This document shows, one piece after another, positions 49,053-56,685 of a stretch of DNA of 64,000 nt. Source of the stretch: an uncultured Eubacteriales bacterium (GTDB lineage: Bacteria; Bacillota; Clostridia; Christensenellales; Aristaeellaceae); contig CACYWL010000006.1 of NCBI GenBank assembly GCA_902778055.1, positions 45,082-109,081 on the forward strand, in the 5' to 3' direction. Under the pieces are notes generated by a model that was not told the DNA's origin, ran no database searches, and saw nothing but the letters and a program-made list of their open reading frames with translations. The position numbers were made by a program, and so were the translations under genes. Positions within the stretch are counted from its first letter, which is position 1; every line of letters begins with the position of its first letter.

Positions 49053-49412
49053 CTACTTCTTCACCTCGCCGAAGACCAGATACTCCTCGATCTGCTTCAG
49101 CATGTTCTTCAGGTTCTCGATGCTGTTTCCGTCAATGGAATGGTGCACCATGACCAGCTGGGACCGGAGAAGCAGCTTGAGCTCCGCCTCCTGTCGATCC
49201 GTGGACTGCTCCAGCTTCGTCAGCCTTTCATGATCCTTCGCCAGCTTCTCCTGGATAATCTTCTCGTCAACGATCTTCGGATGCCGAAGCTCCCGGAAGA
49301 TCTTGATCAGCTGCATGAACAGGAGGGCCATTGCGGCCGAGGCCACAAGCGTCCCCATCGTGATCCAGAGTGCCGTCACGTCAAATCCCAGCTGATTCAC
49401 TGCGTTTTCCAT
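49053..49412 (-). CDS. Phage membrane-anchored coiled-coil protein of the lysis module
   Basis: A 119-residue protein. One membrane helix (residues 12-35, LWITMGTLVASAAMALLFMQ) is followed by a long charged helix (IIQEKLAKDHERLTKLEQ, DRQEAELKLLLRSQLVM), probably a coiled coil. It resembles holin-associated or BhlA/XhlA-like small proteins in layout, but I do not recognise the family. ATG 49412 is chosen for GGAGGGGATAAGG. It lies between endolysin and holin, starting three bases after the endolysin stop, so a role in lysis control or spanning is inferred. Confidence 0.65.
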   Translation of the reverse strand: MENAVNQLGFDVTALWITMGTLVASAAMALLFMQLIKIFRELRHPKIVDEKIIQEKLAKDHERLTKLEQSTDRQEAELKLLLRSQLVMVHHSIDGNSIENLKNMLKQIEEYLVFGEVKK

Positions 49413-49414
49413 CC

Positions 49415-49984
49415 TTATCCCCTCCCTCCGACCGCGTCGTAGATCCGGTCCAGCTGCTTCTCGATCTCCGCCGCAGCTGCCAGAATCTCCTGGATGTTCA
49501 CAGGTTCTTCCCTGCCGTCCTGCCCGTCGGTCACCCTGCTGCACCAGCCATGATGCGACCATTTTCCCAGCTTCGTATCCGTCAGAATGGAAGGCGTGGT
49601 CATATGCAGAATGCGCAGCGGGCTGACGGACATCACCAAGCCGACATGGTAATAGTCGTTCCGGTCCGGATGATTCCTGTAGCGGGCAGGAAGATCATAA
49701 CCCGCCTCTCCGGGAGATCGGTGCTTGTACACCAATTCTCCGACACGAAGTGCATTCTGGTTGGTAATTATCTCCAGATTCCTTGTCTCATATCTGGCAG
49801 AGTAGTTGCTGCCGTGGATCCCAGGCCAGCTGCCGCCAGCCCTGCGGATCGCTCCAATAAACAGACCGATGCAGTCGCAGGTGCCGTCCTTTCCGGATCC
49901 GCCGCTGCGGTACTTCGGGTTCTCAGTCTCTATTTCCCGGACCTTTTCCAGAAACGAAGAAAGGGTAATGGTTTGAGCACTCAT
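49415..49984 (-). CDS. NlpC/P60-type phage endolysin
   Basis: A 189-residue cysteine peptidase. It has GTCDCIGLFIGA at about residues 34-45, with Cys38 as the likely nucleophile, and DYYHVGLVMS at about 110-119, with His113 as the second catalytic residue, the order of NlpC/P60 amidases or endopeptidases. It would cleave peptide bonds in the wall for release of progeny. No separate wall-binding domain is seen; the last 40 residues are helical and acidic. The start follows AAGGGAAGGAGG. Its position next to the holin supports the call. Confidence 0.82.
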   Translation of the reverse strand: MSAQTITLSSFLEKVREIETENPKYRSGGSGKDGTCDCIGLFIGAIRRAGGSWPGIHGSNYSARYETRNLEIITNQNALRVGELVYKHRSPGEAGYDLPARYRNHPDRNDYYHVGLVMSVSPLRILHMTTPSILTDTKLGKWSHHGWCSRVTDGQDGREEPVNIQEILAAAAEIEKQLDRIYDAVGGRG

Positions 49985-50021
49985 GTACGTCCTCCTTCCC
50001 TTTTACTCGAAAACAAATGAA

Positions 50022-50480
50022 TCAACGGCCCTGAATCAGCCTGATCCCCGCAGGCACAGGGAACAGCTCCTCCAGGCTGAAGGGCAGATTTCCTGAAACA
50101 GAAGCCGTCACCGTTCCGTCCTGATTGTCTATCAGCTTCGCATTCCTTCCTGGGAAGGCTGTAGCCAGCACCCCCGGCAGGGACTCATTTGTCCCGTCCC
50201 AGTGATGAACCGCGATCCGTGCTCGTAGCAGAAAGCGGTAATCTTCATCCGAAGTGGAAGGCAGCGGCCGCGGGACATTCAGCAGTTCCCCCAGGGCGTC
50301 CAGCTGTCTGCCGGAGGCGGTTTCCAGGTCATAGGCTGCCGGGATCCCCGCCTGAACGAGAGCCAGCAGTTCTGCAGCCTGCGTCAGCACCTCCCCGGCC
50401 AGTGCCATGAACCGCGGTTTCTCCCGCGTAGCCGTCGGGAACATCTCCAGATAGCTTTCCAGATTCAGCAATAGGATCAT
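50022..50480 (-). CDS. DUF2612-type phage baseplate/tail protein
   Basis: A 152-residue protein (MFPTATREKPRFMALAGEVLTQ split by the start region, then GRQLDALGELLNVPRP and DEDYRFLLRARIAVHHWDGT), typical of the DUF2612 family. These proteins usually follow baseplate J and take the place of gpI at the tail tip. The ATG at 50480 abuts the GGAG; a TTG at 50471, nine bases from GGAG, may be the real start. No tail-fibre gene follows it, since the endolysin comes next. Confidence 0.78.
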   Translation of the reverse strand: MILLLNLESYLEMFPTATREKPRFMALAGEVLTQAAELLALVQAGIPAAYDLETASGRQLDALGELLNVPRPLPSTSDEDYRFLLRARIAVHHWDGTNESLPGVLATAFPGRNAKLIDNQDGTVTASVSGNLPFSLEELFPVPAGIRLIQGR

Positions 50481-50559
50481 CTCCTGTTCTTTGAAAAGGC
50501 CAGACCGGTGGTCGATTCATCTTTCCGAAGCGTTGATTTATCTATAGTCATTCAGAAGA

Positions 50560-51096
50560 CTACAACTTTATCCCAGCGTCCCGCAGAATTGTCTTCAGGA
50601 CAGACCCGCCTGATCCGCCTCTCTGGGACCCTACTGATTTGGTCGACGTGGATCCCGTGGAGACCGGCGTGGAGGAATAATCCTCCGTTGGAGCCGCCGC
50701 GGGCGGGGGCTCAGAATGGGTAAACGTCAGGGTACCAATCCATCCGTCCGGGCAGTTCTCATCCTGCGTCACATTCAGCGCGGTCAGCAGCATGTTGTCG
50801 TAGGTCCGCAGGCTGGTCACGACCTTGCAGAGTAACCGCGCTTCCTTGATCTGCGCCAGGGAATTCATCGTCTGCCGGCTCCACCCGACGACCGGAACGT
50901 TCGCGTCAGAGGCTGTGACGCTCAGCGTCACTACATCCGGCTCGTTCCGGGCATTGTTGACATAATCTGTCCAGTCCTCCGACTCGGAATCTGTCGCTAT
51001 CCGCAGGTTCAAAGAGTGGGAGATCGAGGTTACCCCGTCAAAGGAATATCTGTATCCATACTGCTTGACCAGCACATAGGCCGTGGAAGTAGCCAT
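50560..51096 (-). CDS. Dit-like phage tail/baseplate protein
   Basis: A 178-residue protein. The first 125 residues are beta-rich and contain EPDVVTLSVTASDANVPV and WSRQTMNSLAQIKEARLLCKV, the pattern of Dit-like N-terminal domains that form a ring at the tail tip. The last 45 residues are Ser/Thr/Gly-rich and disordered. Its start overlaps the last base of the tape measure gene. The assignment rests on pattern and position more than on invariant residues. Confidence 0.62.
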   Translation of the reverse strand: MATSTAYVLVKQYGYRYSFDGVTSISHSLNLRIATDSESEDWTDYVNNARNEPDVVTLSVTASDANVPVVGWSRQTMNSLAQIKEARLLCKVVTSLRTYDNMLLTALNVTQDENCPDGWIGTLTFTHSEPPPAAAPTEDYSSTPVSTGSTSTKSVGSQRGGSGGSVLKTILRDAGIKL

Positions 51097-52244
51097 CAGA
51101 CAAACACTCCCTTCAGGGTTTTCAGCAGGGACCTCTGCGCCGTATCATAGATGGACCGGGCCACGGCTTCCGGAGCTGCGGCATGGCTGGTTACCTGAAT
51201 GTTGACCGGAGCCTGCACGGTCTGGACGGAGGGAGCTGCGCTCGCCCCGACAGGCAGGAAGGATTCCCGTACAACGGATCTGAGAGAATCCAGCGCTGCC
51301 CCCAAATCACTCCCTAAGCTGAAACCAGCCCCGGGGGTCAGAGAAGATCCCGGTCCCAATTCAGCCCCGGAGTGCAGCGCAGAACCCAATCGTGAACCAT
51401 TGCCAGACTGTTCTCCTGAGAATCGGATCACAGAAGCTTTGGCGGATTCTGACAGCTCGGCCATCAGGCTCCGCAGCAGCTGTACGGCCCGCGCCTCATC
51501 CTCCGTTGGGATAACATATTCCGGCTTTCCTTCTTCCGCGATCATGGCTAGCGTAGGAGAATCCACCCGGCCGCCGCTGCCGAATTTGGCCAGGTTAATG
51601 ACGGAACCTTTCGTGCTGGAAGAGCTGCTCTTTCCGGAGGACCCCGTTCCGCCGGATTTTCCCCCACTATATCCTCCTCCGGAGATCGTGAACCCTTTTC
51701 CCCCGATACCGCTCAGATCCAGCGAAACATCAGCAGTCACCGGTACAGTCACGTTTACGGAGTTCAGCATCGATCGAACCGTGGCCACCGCGGAAGAAAC
51801 GGCCGAGTTGATCCCGGAGGTGTTCACGGACAGCCGGGGCCGTTCTGATTCCATTCGGCTCCGGAAAGCTTTCAGAGCCTCTTCAGCCGCGGAGAAGTTC
51901 GCTCCGACGGAAAGCACCGAAGCTCCTGCTGAAAAACCGGATGCTGAAGACAGACTTCCGGAAGAGGAAGTGCCTCTGCACGTAGAACCAGACAGCCCGG
52001 AGGCAGACCCTCCGGAAGTCCCGGCAGACCCTCCGTCTGAATTCAGTGAGGAAAACACATTTTTCAGGTTGACGGACTCCGAAAGCTCCTTCTTCAGCGC
52101 AGCCAGCGCAGAGCGGGCAGAAGCAAACACGGACGCCAGAGCAGCTCCCGCTTCCCGGTTTCTCTCCAGAATCGCCTGCAGCCGTCTCGCTCCGTCCTCA
52201 TCCACCTTCACGGCGTAGGAGGCCAGGAATTCCTGCATCGCCAT
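51096..52244 (-). CDS. Short tail tape measure protein
   Basis: A 382-residue protein with a helical N-terminus (ARRLQAILERNREAGAALAS), a long Ser/Gly/Ala-rich middle, and the C-terminal signature GSGGRVDSPTLAMIAEEGKPE seen at the end of many tape measure proteins, followed by helices. It follows the tail chaperone frameshift pair, as expected. At roughly 0.15 nm per residue, 382 residues would set a tail of about 57 nm, short for a contractile phage. Its place after the baseplate genes, instead of before them, is unusual. Confidence 0.78.
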   Translation of the reverse strand: MAMQEFLASYAVKVDEDGARRLQAILERNREAGAALASVFASARSALAALKKELSESVNLKNVFSSLNSDGGSAGTSGGSASGLSGSTCRGTSSSGSLSSASGFSAGASVLSVGANFSAAEEALKAFRSRMESERPRLSVNTSGINSAVSSAVATVRSMLNSVNVTVPVTADVSLDLSGIGGKGFTISGGGYSGGKSGGTGSSGKSSSSSTKGSVINLAKFGSGGRVDSPTLAMIAEEGKPEYVIPTEDEARAVQLLRSLMAELSESAKASVIRFSGEQSGNGSRLGSALHSGAELGPGSSLTPGAGFSLGSDLGAALDSLRSVVRESFLPVGASAAPSVQTVQAPVNIQVTSHAAAPEAVARSIYDTAQRSLLKTLKGVFV

Positions 52245-52258
52245 TTCGTATCACCTCT

Positions 52259-52480
52259 TTATATCTCGGCCGCCTCCCGAGCCCTTCTCTCATTTTCCCG
52301 CGTCACCTGAATCAGCTCGACCACGTCCAGCAGGTCGTCCAGGGTGTACGTTCCGTCCCAGAGTTCATGCTGCCGCCAGAATCCCGCAGCCACTGGGAGA
52401 AAGGCCAGCTCATCGATGTTCGGGGCTTCCGCCGGGATGTAGGCTGCGGCGGGGGTCAGGAACCCCTGCCGCTTTCTGGA
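52259..52480 (-). CDS. Tail assembly chaperone, -1 frameshift extension (GT-type C-terminal part)
   Basis: A 73-codon stretch in the -1 frame relative to the upstream chaperone, entered at the T_TTT_TTT heptamer (52480-52486). It reads FFSRKRQGFLTPAAAY after the slip and ends in an acidic helix (DDLLDVVELIQVTRENERRA). The fused product would be 186 residues. The open frame also has an ATG at 52501, but no ribosome binding site fits it. This G/GT pattern is standard for long-tailed phages just before the tape measure gene. Confidence 0.75.
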   Translation of the reverse strand, partial: SRKRQGFLTPAAAYIPAEAPNIDELAFLPVAAGFWRQHELWDGTYTLDDLLDVVELIQVTRENERRAREAAEI

Positions 52481-52818
52481 AAAAAACCTTCCAGCGTCCA
52501 CTGGATGACCTCCATGGTCAACTTCAGACAGTTCCAGGAATCGTATTCCAACTCTGGATAGCCCCAGTTTCCGCCCTCGTCCATGACTTTCATCGGCCCG
52601 GCCGGCAGCAGTACGGCCACCGACCGCAAACAGGTTTTCATCAGACTTTCCAGCTCAAACTCAGAAAGCCCGAGCACCAGCTCCTGCAGGTTGTCCGTGC
52701 CCGCATGGGACAGGAGCTTCAGCAGCTTCGCTCCGGAAAAGGCATCCAGCTTCGTGATCCGGAATTCCATATTGTTTCCATCCACAGACAGAGAAATCGT
52801 TTTTGTTACAGTACGCAT
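52456..52818 (-). CDS. Tail assembly chaperone (G-type)
   Basis: A 120-residue protein (MRTVTKTISLSVDGNNMEFRI, LDAFSGAKLLKLLSHAGTD, ELESLMKTCLRSVAVLLPAG). Such proteins hold the tape measure during tail assembly and are absent from the finished particle. Translation normally ends at 52456, but a slippery T_TTT_TTT at 52480-52486 in the correct register (GGT TTT TTT) lets a fraction of ribosomes shift back one base into the downstream frame. The start follows AAAGGAAACTG. Confidence 0.78.
   Translation of the reverse strand: MRTVTKTISLSVDGNNMEFRITKLDAFSGAKLLKLLSHAGTDNLQELVLGLSEFELESLMKTCLRSVAVLLPAGPMKVMDEGGNWGYPELEYDSWNCLKLTMEVIQWTLEGFFPESGRGS
52480..52486 (-). promoter_or_regulatory. Programmed -1 ribosomal frameshift site
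   Basis: T TTT TTT on the minus strand, with the zero-frame codons TTT TTT in the A and P sites. Slippage joins residues 1-113 of the chaperone to a 73-residue extension. The downstream zero-frame stop is 8 codons away. Confidence 0.75.
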
Positions 52819-52922
52819 TTTCAGTTTCCTTTCTTCATCTATATGGGGTGCGCTTAGCGACCTTTGCTAAACATAAAACCAAATACCTGTGAAGATGTGT
52901 GGCCCTGATTTGCGCTGAGCCC

Positions 52923-54101
52923 TCACTGTCTCGTCAGAATCTGAATCATGTTTGTCGGCATTGTGAACCGCTGGTTCCAGGCCGCGGTGAGCACATCCGT
53001 TGTTGAGCTGCCCATATAGGATGCAGAGAGAAGCGTTATCGAGAATGTTGGCGCAGCGCCGGTCTCGACGCCGTAGCAGATTCCGTACAGAGAGGGCACC
53101 ACCAGATCCTGTCCGATCTGCAAACTGGCTGAGTAAGCTGTCAGCGCCTCCCGGATCCTGTCCTTCACGGCCTCGTCAAAACCATTCAGGGGCTTTAGCT
53201 CAACGGTCAGGGCCACCGCGGCCGTGGTGCAGCGCTGAAAGTGCACGGTATGAACCTCTCCGAAACTGTCTGTCACCTGAGCGTTAATCGACCCATGAGT
53301 TCCTATCCCCGGTGCTTTCTTTGCGAAGATCAGGGGAGCCAGCGCCGCCGTTGTCCCTCCGGAGACCATGACACAAATGGAATGCGCGGGGATTCCGTGA
53401 GAATCCGCTGCATCAGTATTGTTCTCATAAACCACACACGAGGTCACGTTCTTGACTCCGAGGATCGCGCCCCTCAGGGCTTCGGTGGTGGAGACCGCCG
53501 GGGACGCTGCCGCGTTACGAAGTCGGTTCCGGCAGGAGGCGTCCGTTTCCGCCTCCAGGCCGGCCGTAGCTGCGTTCCGGTTCACTACCGAAGCCAACCC
53601 GGCCACAGGTGCCACCAGCTTGTGCACGCTCCCTGCTGCCGCGGTCACAGCGCCGGGGGTCGTGCAGATCGCATACACCGTATTCTCTCCGTTCTCGTCC
53701 AGCTGAATTCCTGCCGTCTGGCATCTCCATAGATGGCCGTTGTCATCCAGGGCCTCCGGCGCGGCCGGCAGCACCGCGTTCGGCGTGCCGGAAAGGGTCA
53801 GCGGCACGGTGGAATACGTCGCCCCGCTCCGGGTCAGCCCAGCGAGAGGCAGCAGCAGATCAAGGGCCGCCCCACTGGCATACTGGGGATTCCGGGAGTT
53901 GAAGTCCGCCAGGATCAGCTGGGAAAGATCATCCAGAGACCGGGCGAACATGGACAGCAGCTGATAATCCGGAGAGGAGATCTCCAGATTGATGTCCGCT
54001 CCGAAGATGGTCCGATACGAGGACAGCAGCGATTCCAGGCGATCCGCATAGGTCGGAATATGCACACCCGTCTCATCAATGTAGGGAGTAAAGTAAGCCA
54101 C
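52923..54101 (-). CDS. Baseplate J-like protein
   Basis: A 392-residue protein of the baseplate J/gp47 family (MAYFTPYIDETGVHIPTYADR at its start, AGAALDLLLPLAGLTR-like ASGAALDLLLPLAG, TDASCRNRLRNA, and AAVALTVELKPLNGFDEAVKDRIREAL). It forms the wedge ring that opens when the tail contracts. It begins 15 bases before the upstream (higher-coordinate) spacer and is followed, unusually, by the tail chaperones rather than by gpI or fibre genes. Confidence 0.9.
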   Translation of the reverse strand: MAYFTPYIDETGVHIPTYADRLESLLSSYRTIFGADINLEISSPDYQLLSMFARSLDDLSQLILADFNSRNPQYASGAALDLLLPLAGLTRSGATYSTVPLTLSGTPNAVLPAAPEALDDNGHLWRCQTAGIQLDENGENTVYAICTTPGAVTAAAGSVHKLVAPVAGLASVVNRNAATAGLEAETDASCRNRLRNAAASPAVSTTEALRGAILGVKNVTSCVVYENNTDAADSHGIPAHSICVMVSGGTTAALAPLIFAKKAPGIGTHGSINAQVTDSFGEVHTVHFQRCTTAAVALTVELKPLNGFDEAVKDRIREALTAYSASLQIGQDLVVPSLYGICYGVETGAAPTFSITLLSASYMGSSTTDVLTAAWNQRFTMPTNMIQILTRQ

Positions 54102-54212
54102 GAAAAATCCTCCGTTCAGAATTCTCTCACAATCCGTGATTTCTTCGGATCCAGGATCCAGAATCCGGTATCCGGGACATGCGGCGTCGGGATCTCAGAT
54201 TCTTCAAGAGCG

Positions 54213-54575
54213 TTAGGGCGCCGCGAAATGAACAGGAACCGTCTCGCCGTTCTCTGTGTGAGCAATGCAGGAGAAGGAGAATACCTGCCGCTCAATAGAC
54301 GCCTGAACATCTGAGACCGTCCGGATTCCGGGAAAGGCAAGAAGATAGGATGTTAGCGCAGAAGCAAGCGTTCTGGCGTCCTGCTCTGTGCGCCGGGATA
54401 CCGTGATCAGGTCAAAAACCGGATTCCCCTTCTCCGCGTTCTCCCACCAGTCACCCGGGAACAGCTTCATATGATCCCGAAGCGCAGATGCTGCTGCTTC
54501 CGTGCCGGAAAGCAGATCTCCCGGTACAGCGACCGGCAGGATGTCCCCGTTCCGGTCCGTGGGTCTGGCCAGCAA
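54213..54575 (-). CDS. gp25/DUF2634-like baseplate protein
   Basis: A 120-residue protein (GDILPVAVPGDLLSGTEAAASALRD in two parts, KLFPGDWWENAEKGNPVFDLI, AFPGIRTVSDVQASIERQVF). The layout matches the gp25-like or DUF2634 wedge proteins encoded just before baseplate J in contractile phages. The start is TTG at 54575 behind GGAGGTGA. A gap of about 110 bases to baseplate J shows no gene. Confidence 0.75.
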   Translation of the reverse strand: MLARPTDRNGDILPVAVPGDLLSGTEAAASALRDHMKLFPGDWWENAEKGNPVFDLITVSRRTEQDARTLASALTSYLLAFPGIRTVSDVQASIERQVFSFSCIAHTENGETVPVHFAAP

Positions 54576-54611
54576 TCAAATCACCTCCGAAAAAGACAAT
54601 GAATGTTTTCC

Positions 54612-55001
54612 TCACTGCTGCGGCGGAGGAAACGCCGGCGCGAACCCAACCAGGGCGACAGCATCCGACCAGTCATGCTGTCTGGGAGAAGGCGGCAGTA
54701 CCGGCTTGCCGGACTGCAGCCAGCCGTCCAGACAGAAGTCCATGAAGATCAGCAGACAGGGCATTCCGGATGAGACAGAAAAGTCTGCGGCCGGCAGGAA
54801 AACAGGAACCTCCTGCAGCAGCGGAGCAGTCAGGATCTTCCCGTCAGAGGTTCTCCTTCGGAGGGCAGGCTGCACGGCGGCCAGGCCGGTTTCGGAATCG
54901 TAGGTTTCAACGATTCCCGGCATGGCGAAGTGAAACGAGGAAAATATAACCTTTTTCAGGGAATTCAGGGCTGACTGCAGGAAAGCTTCATCTATATACA
55001 T
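54612..55001 (-). CDS. Gp138-like membrane-puncturing spike protein, short
   Basis: A 129-residue protein with an OB-fold-like core: MPGIVETYDSETGLAAVQPALRRRTSDG split over two strands, then PLLQEVPVFLPAADFSVSSG. This is the N-terminal domain of Gp138-type spikes that pierce the cell envelope. The usual C-terminal beta-helix and apex are missing; the protein ends in a Pro/Gln stretch (FPPPQQ) after about one domain. It lies between hub and gp25-like genes, the expected place. Confidence 0.75.
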   Translation of the reverse strand: MYIDEAFLQSALNSLKKVIFSSFHFAMPGIVETYDSETGLAAVQPALRRRTSDGKILTAPLLQEVPVFLPAADFSVSSGMPCLLIFMDFCLDGWLQSGKPVLPPSPRQHDWSDAVALVGFAPAFPPPQQ

Positions 55002-55015
55002 CTCTTTTCACTTCC

Positions 55016-55771
55016 TCAGAGGTTCAGTTCAAGCTCCGCTCTCCAGGGGCCGGAAACGTTATCGGCCTGAAGGAAAGAGGAGACTATGCGTCCTGTCCAG
55101 GATCTTCCTTCCCATTCGACCCGAGCGAAGGAGCCGATTTGCCAGCTTGTCATCGAGGTCGTCAGGAGAAGCCGGCTCCCGGTCTGGATCGGTTCGGTCA
55201 AAAGATCTGCTTTTGAAAGAAAGAGGCCGGGATTCCTCGGGAACCGGTCGGATATGCACAGTCCGGAGGGGGAAACGAAGGCATCCGCATTCACGGTCTC
55301 CGCCAGCAGGGACAGGGCGTCACAGGCCCGGCCAAAGAAAGCCTGAGGGCGCGAAGGGGAATAGTCCATCGCAGCGTAAGCCGCCAGAGGCATTCCCGAT
55401 TCGGATGCAATGAGCAGGCGCAGGACAGCCTCCGAAGCTCTCATCCCTGCCGGAACGGTCAGGGAAACGGAAGCCTGCCAGAGAGGAAAATCCGGGGAAA
55501 AGACAAGGTCTGTGATCCGTTCGCCGCCGGAGGTACGGGTCAGTGCCTCGATGAGCCGCCCAAAGGCCAGGATGGAATTCCCGCTCCTTACCTCGATCTG
55601 CCGCGCGCCGGAAAGCGTTGCGGCGGAGGATTCGGAAAGATCCAGAATCTTCAGGCGATGCAGGTTTGGAAGAATGGTCACACCGGAGCGTGCGGTCAGC
55701 GTCATCCGACAGCCCTGGGCCATTTCCAGACCGTCTGCGAAGAGACGAAGGTTACGATATCTGGCTCTCAT
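55016..55771 (-). CDS. Baseplate hub protein (gp41/Pam3 hub-like)
   Basis: A 251-residue beta-rich protein (RARYRNLRLFADGLEMAQGC, LKILDLSESSAATLSG, AFGRLIEALTRTSGGERITDLVFS). Its position between baseplate plug and spike, and its tail-hub-like pattern of short strands, point to the central hub. I do not see invariant catalytic residues. ATG 55771 is set by the ATGA overlap with the plug gene; longer in-frame starts would extend into that gene. Confidence 0.6.
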   Translation of the reverse strand: MRARYRNLRLFADGLEMAQGCRMTLTARSGVTILPNLHRLKILDLSESSAATLSGARQIEVRSGNSILAFGRLIEALTRTSGGERITDLVFSPDFPLWQASVSLTVPAGMRASEAVLRLLIASESGMPLAAYAAMDYSPSRPQAFFGRACDALSLLAETVNADAFVSPSGLCISDRFPRNPGLFLSKADLLTEPIQTGSRLLLTTSMTSWQIGSFARVEWEGRSWTGRIVSSFLQADNVSGPWRAELELNL

Positions 55772-56142
55772 GTTTCTCTCAAAGCCTCCTTCCACTGGTC
55801 TCCCCACAGAAGAATGAATTCCTTCAGGTTATGCCGCCCGGGATCCGGCGAGGAGGGTTGATCCGTCCCCTTCACGCAGAAGAACGAGCCGATGCCGCTT
55901 CCCTGAAACAGCCAGCGGAACGGATACAGCAGATCGTTCAGTACCTCATAGGAGCAGATGACCGGGATCTGATTGACATATACCTCGCCGGTGATCGCGT
56001 CCGAGATGGAGAGAAACCACTTCCCCGGAGCCGGCAGATAACGGAGCTCGACCTTCGCCTGAAAGGCATGGCCATCCGGGGAGGCCGGCATGTAGAAAAC
56101 CAGATAGGGGTCATCGGTGGAAGGCAGCAACTGATAGTCCAT
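55768..56142 (-). CDS. Baseplate plug-like protein (cyanophage Pam3 gp18 type)
   Basis: A 124-residue protein with VELRYLPAPGKWFLSISDAITGE and VNQIPVICSYEVLNDLLYPF, the pattern of small baseplate plug proteins that close the tube at the hub. The C-terminal half is less clear. It overlaps the hub gene by four bases. The start at 56142 has AAGGACGTG upstream. Confidence 0.65.
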   Translation of the reverse strand: MDYQLLPSTDDPYLVFYMPASPDGHAFQAKVELRYLPAPGKWFLSISDAITGEVYVNQIPVICSYEVLNDLLYPFRWLFQGSGIGSFFCVKGTDQPSSPDPGRHNLKEFILLWGDQWKEALRET

Positions 56143-56236
56143 TTAGATCACGTCCTTCCGGAAAAGGGATGATAAAGGAAGGTGATTGGTTTCACAGCAC
56201 AAAAAAGCAATGATATCCCATGGGAGCGAAGCATTA

Positions 56237-56671
56237 TCAGCCATCCGTAATGTTCGCGGCCAGCAGCGTCCAGGAAACCGTTCCGGCAGTCTGGTCATAG
56301 ACCCGGTCGGGGATCTTCTGCGGGGTGACACCCTCGCAGTAGATCGTGAAGCCTCCCATGTAGTCGACGATGTTCAGGGCCGTGAGGGCAAACTGCCAGG
56401 TCTGGCAGTTCTTCATGAACCTGGCCCAGCGCCGCAGGAACTCATCCGCGGAGGAGTTCTGCAGAACCTCGATGGTGATGACCCCGTGATTGTTCCGCAG
56501 CCGGTTCACCACGGCATAGCCGTCGGCCGTCGCCGTATGGGACGAAAGGTCGCCGGACAGACTGATGGAGATTTTTCCGACGCCCTGGGCGGAGAGCACG
56601 CACTGGCCCACATCCTGGTGATAGATCACCGTGCGGACATCGGCCAGGGAATAGACAGTCGTTTTCGCCAT
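56237..56671 (-). CDS. Contractile tail tube protein (DUF3277-like)
   Basis: A 144-residue protein (TTVYSLADVRTVIYHQDVGQ, GVGKISISLSGDLSSHTATADG, CQTWQFALTALNIVDYMGG, DQTAGTVSWTLLAANI). Size and beta-rich pattern match tail tube proteins, and it directly follows the sheath gene. ATG 56671 is used because GGAGGTGATT is correctly spaced; a TTG two codons upstream is less likely. It forms the inner tube through which DNA passes. Confidence 0.78.
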   Translation of the reverse strand: MAKTTVYSLADVRTVIYHQDVGQCVLSAQGVGKISISLSGDLSSHTATADGYAVVNRLRNNHGVITIEVLQNSSADEFLRRWARFMKNCQTWQFALTALNIVDYMGGFTIYCEGVTPQKIPDRVYDQTAGTVSWTLLAANITDG

Positions 56672-56685
56672 GTTCAATCACCTCC

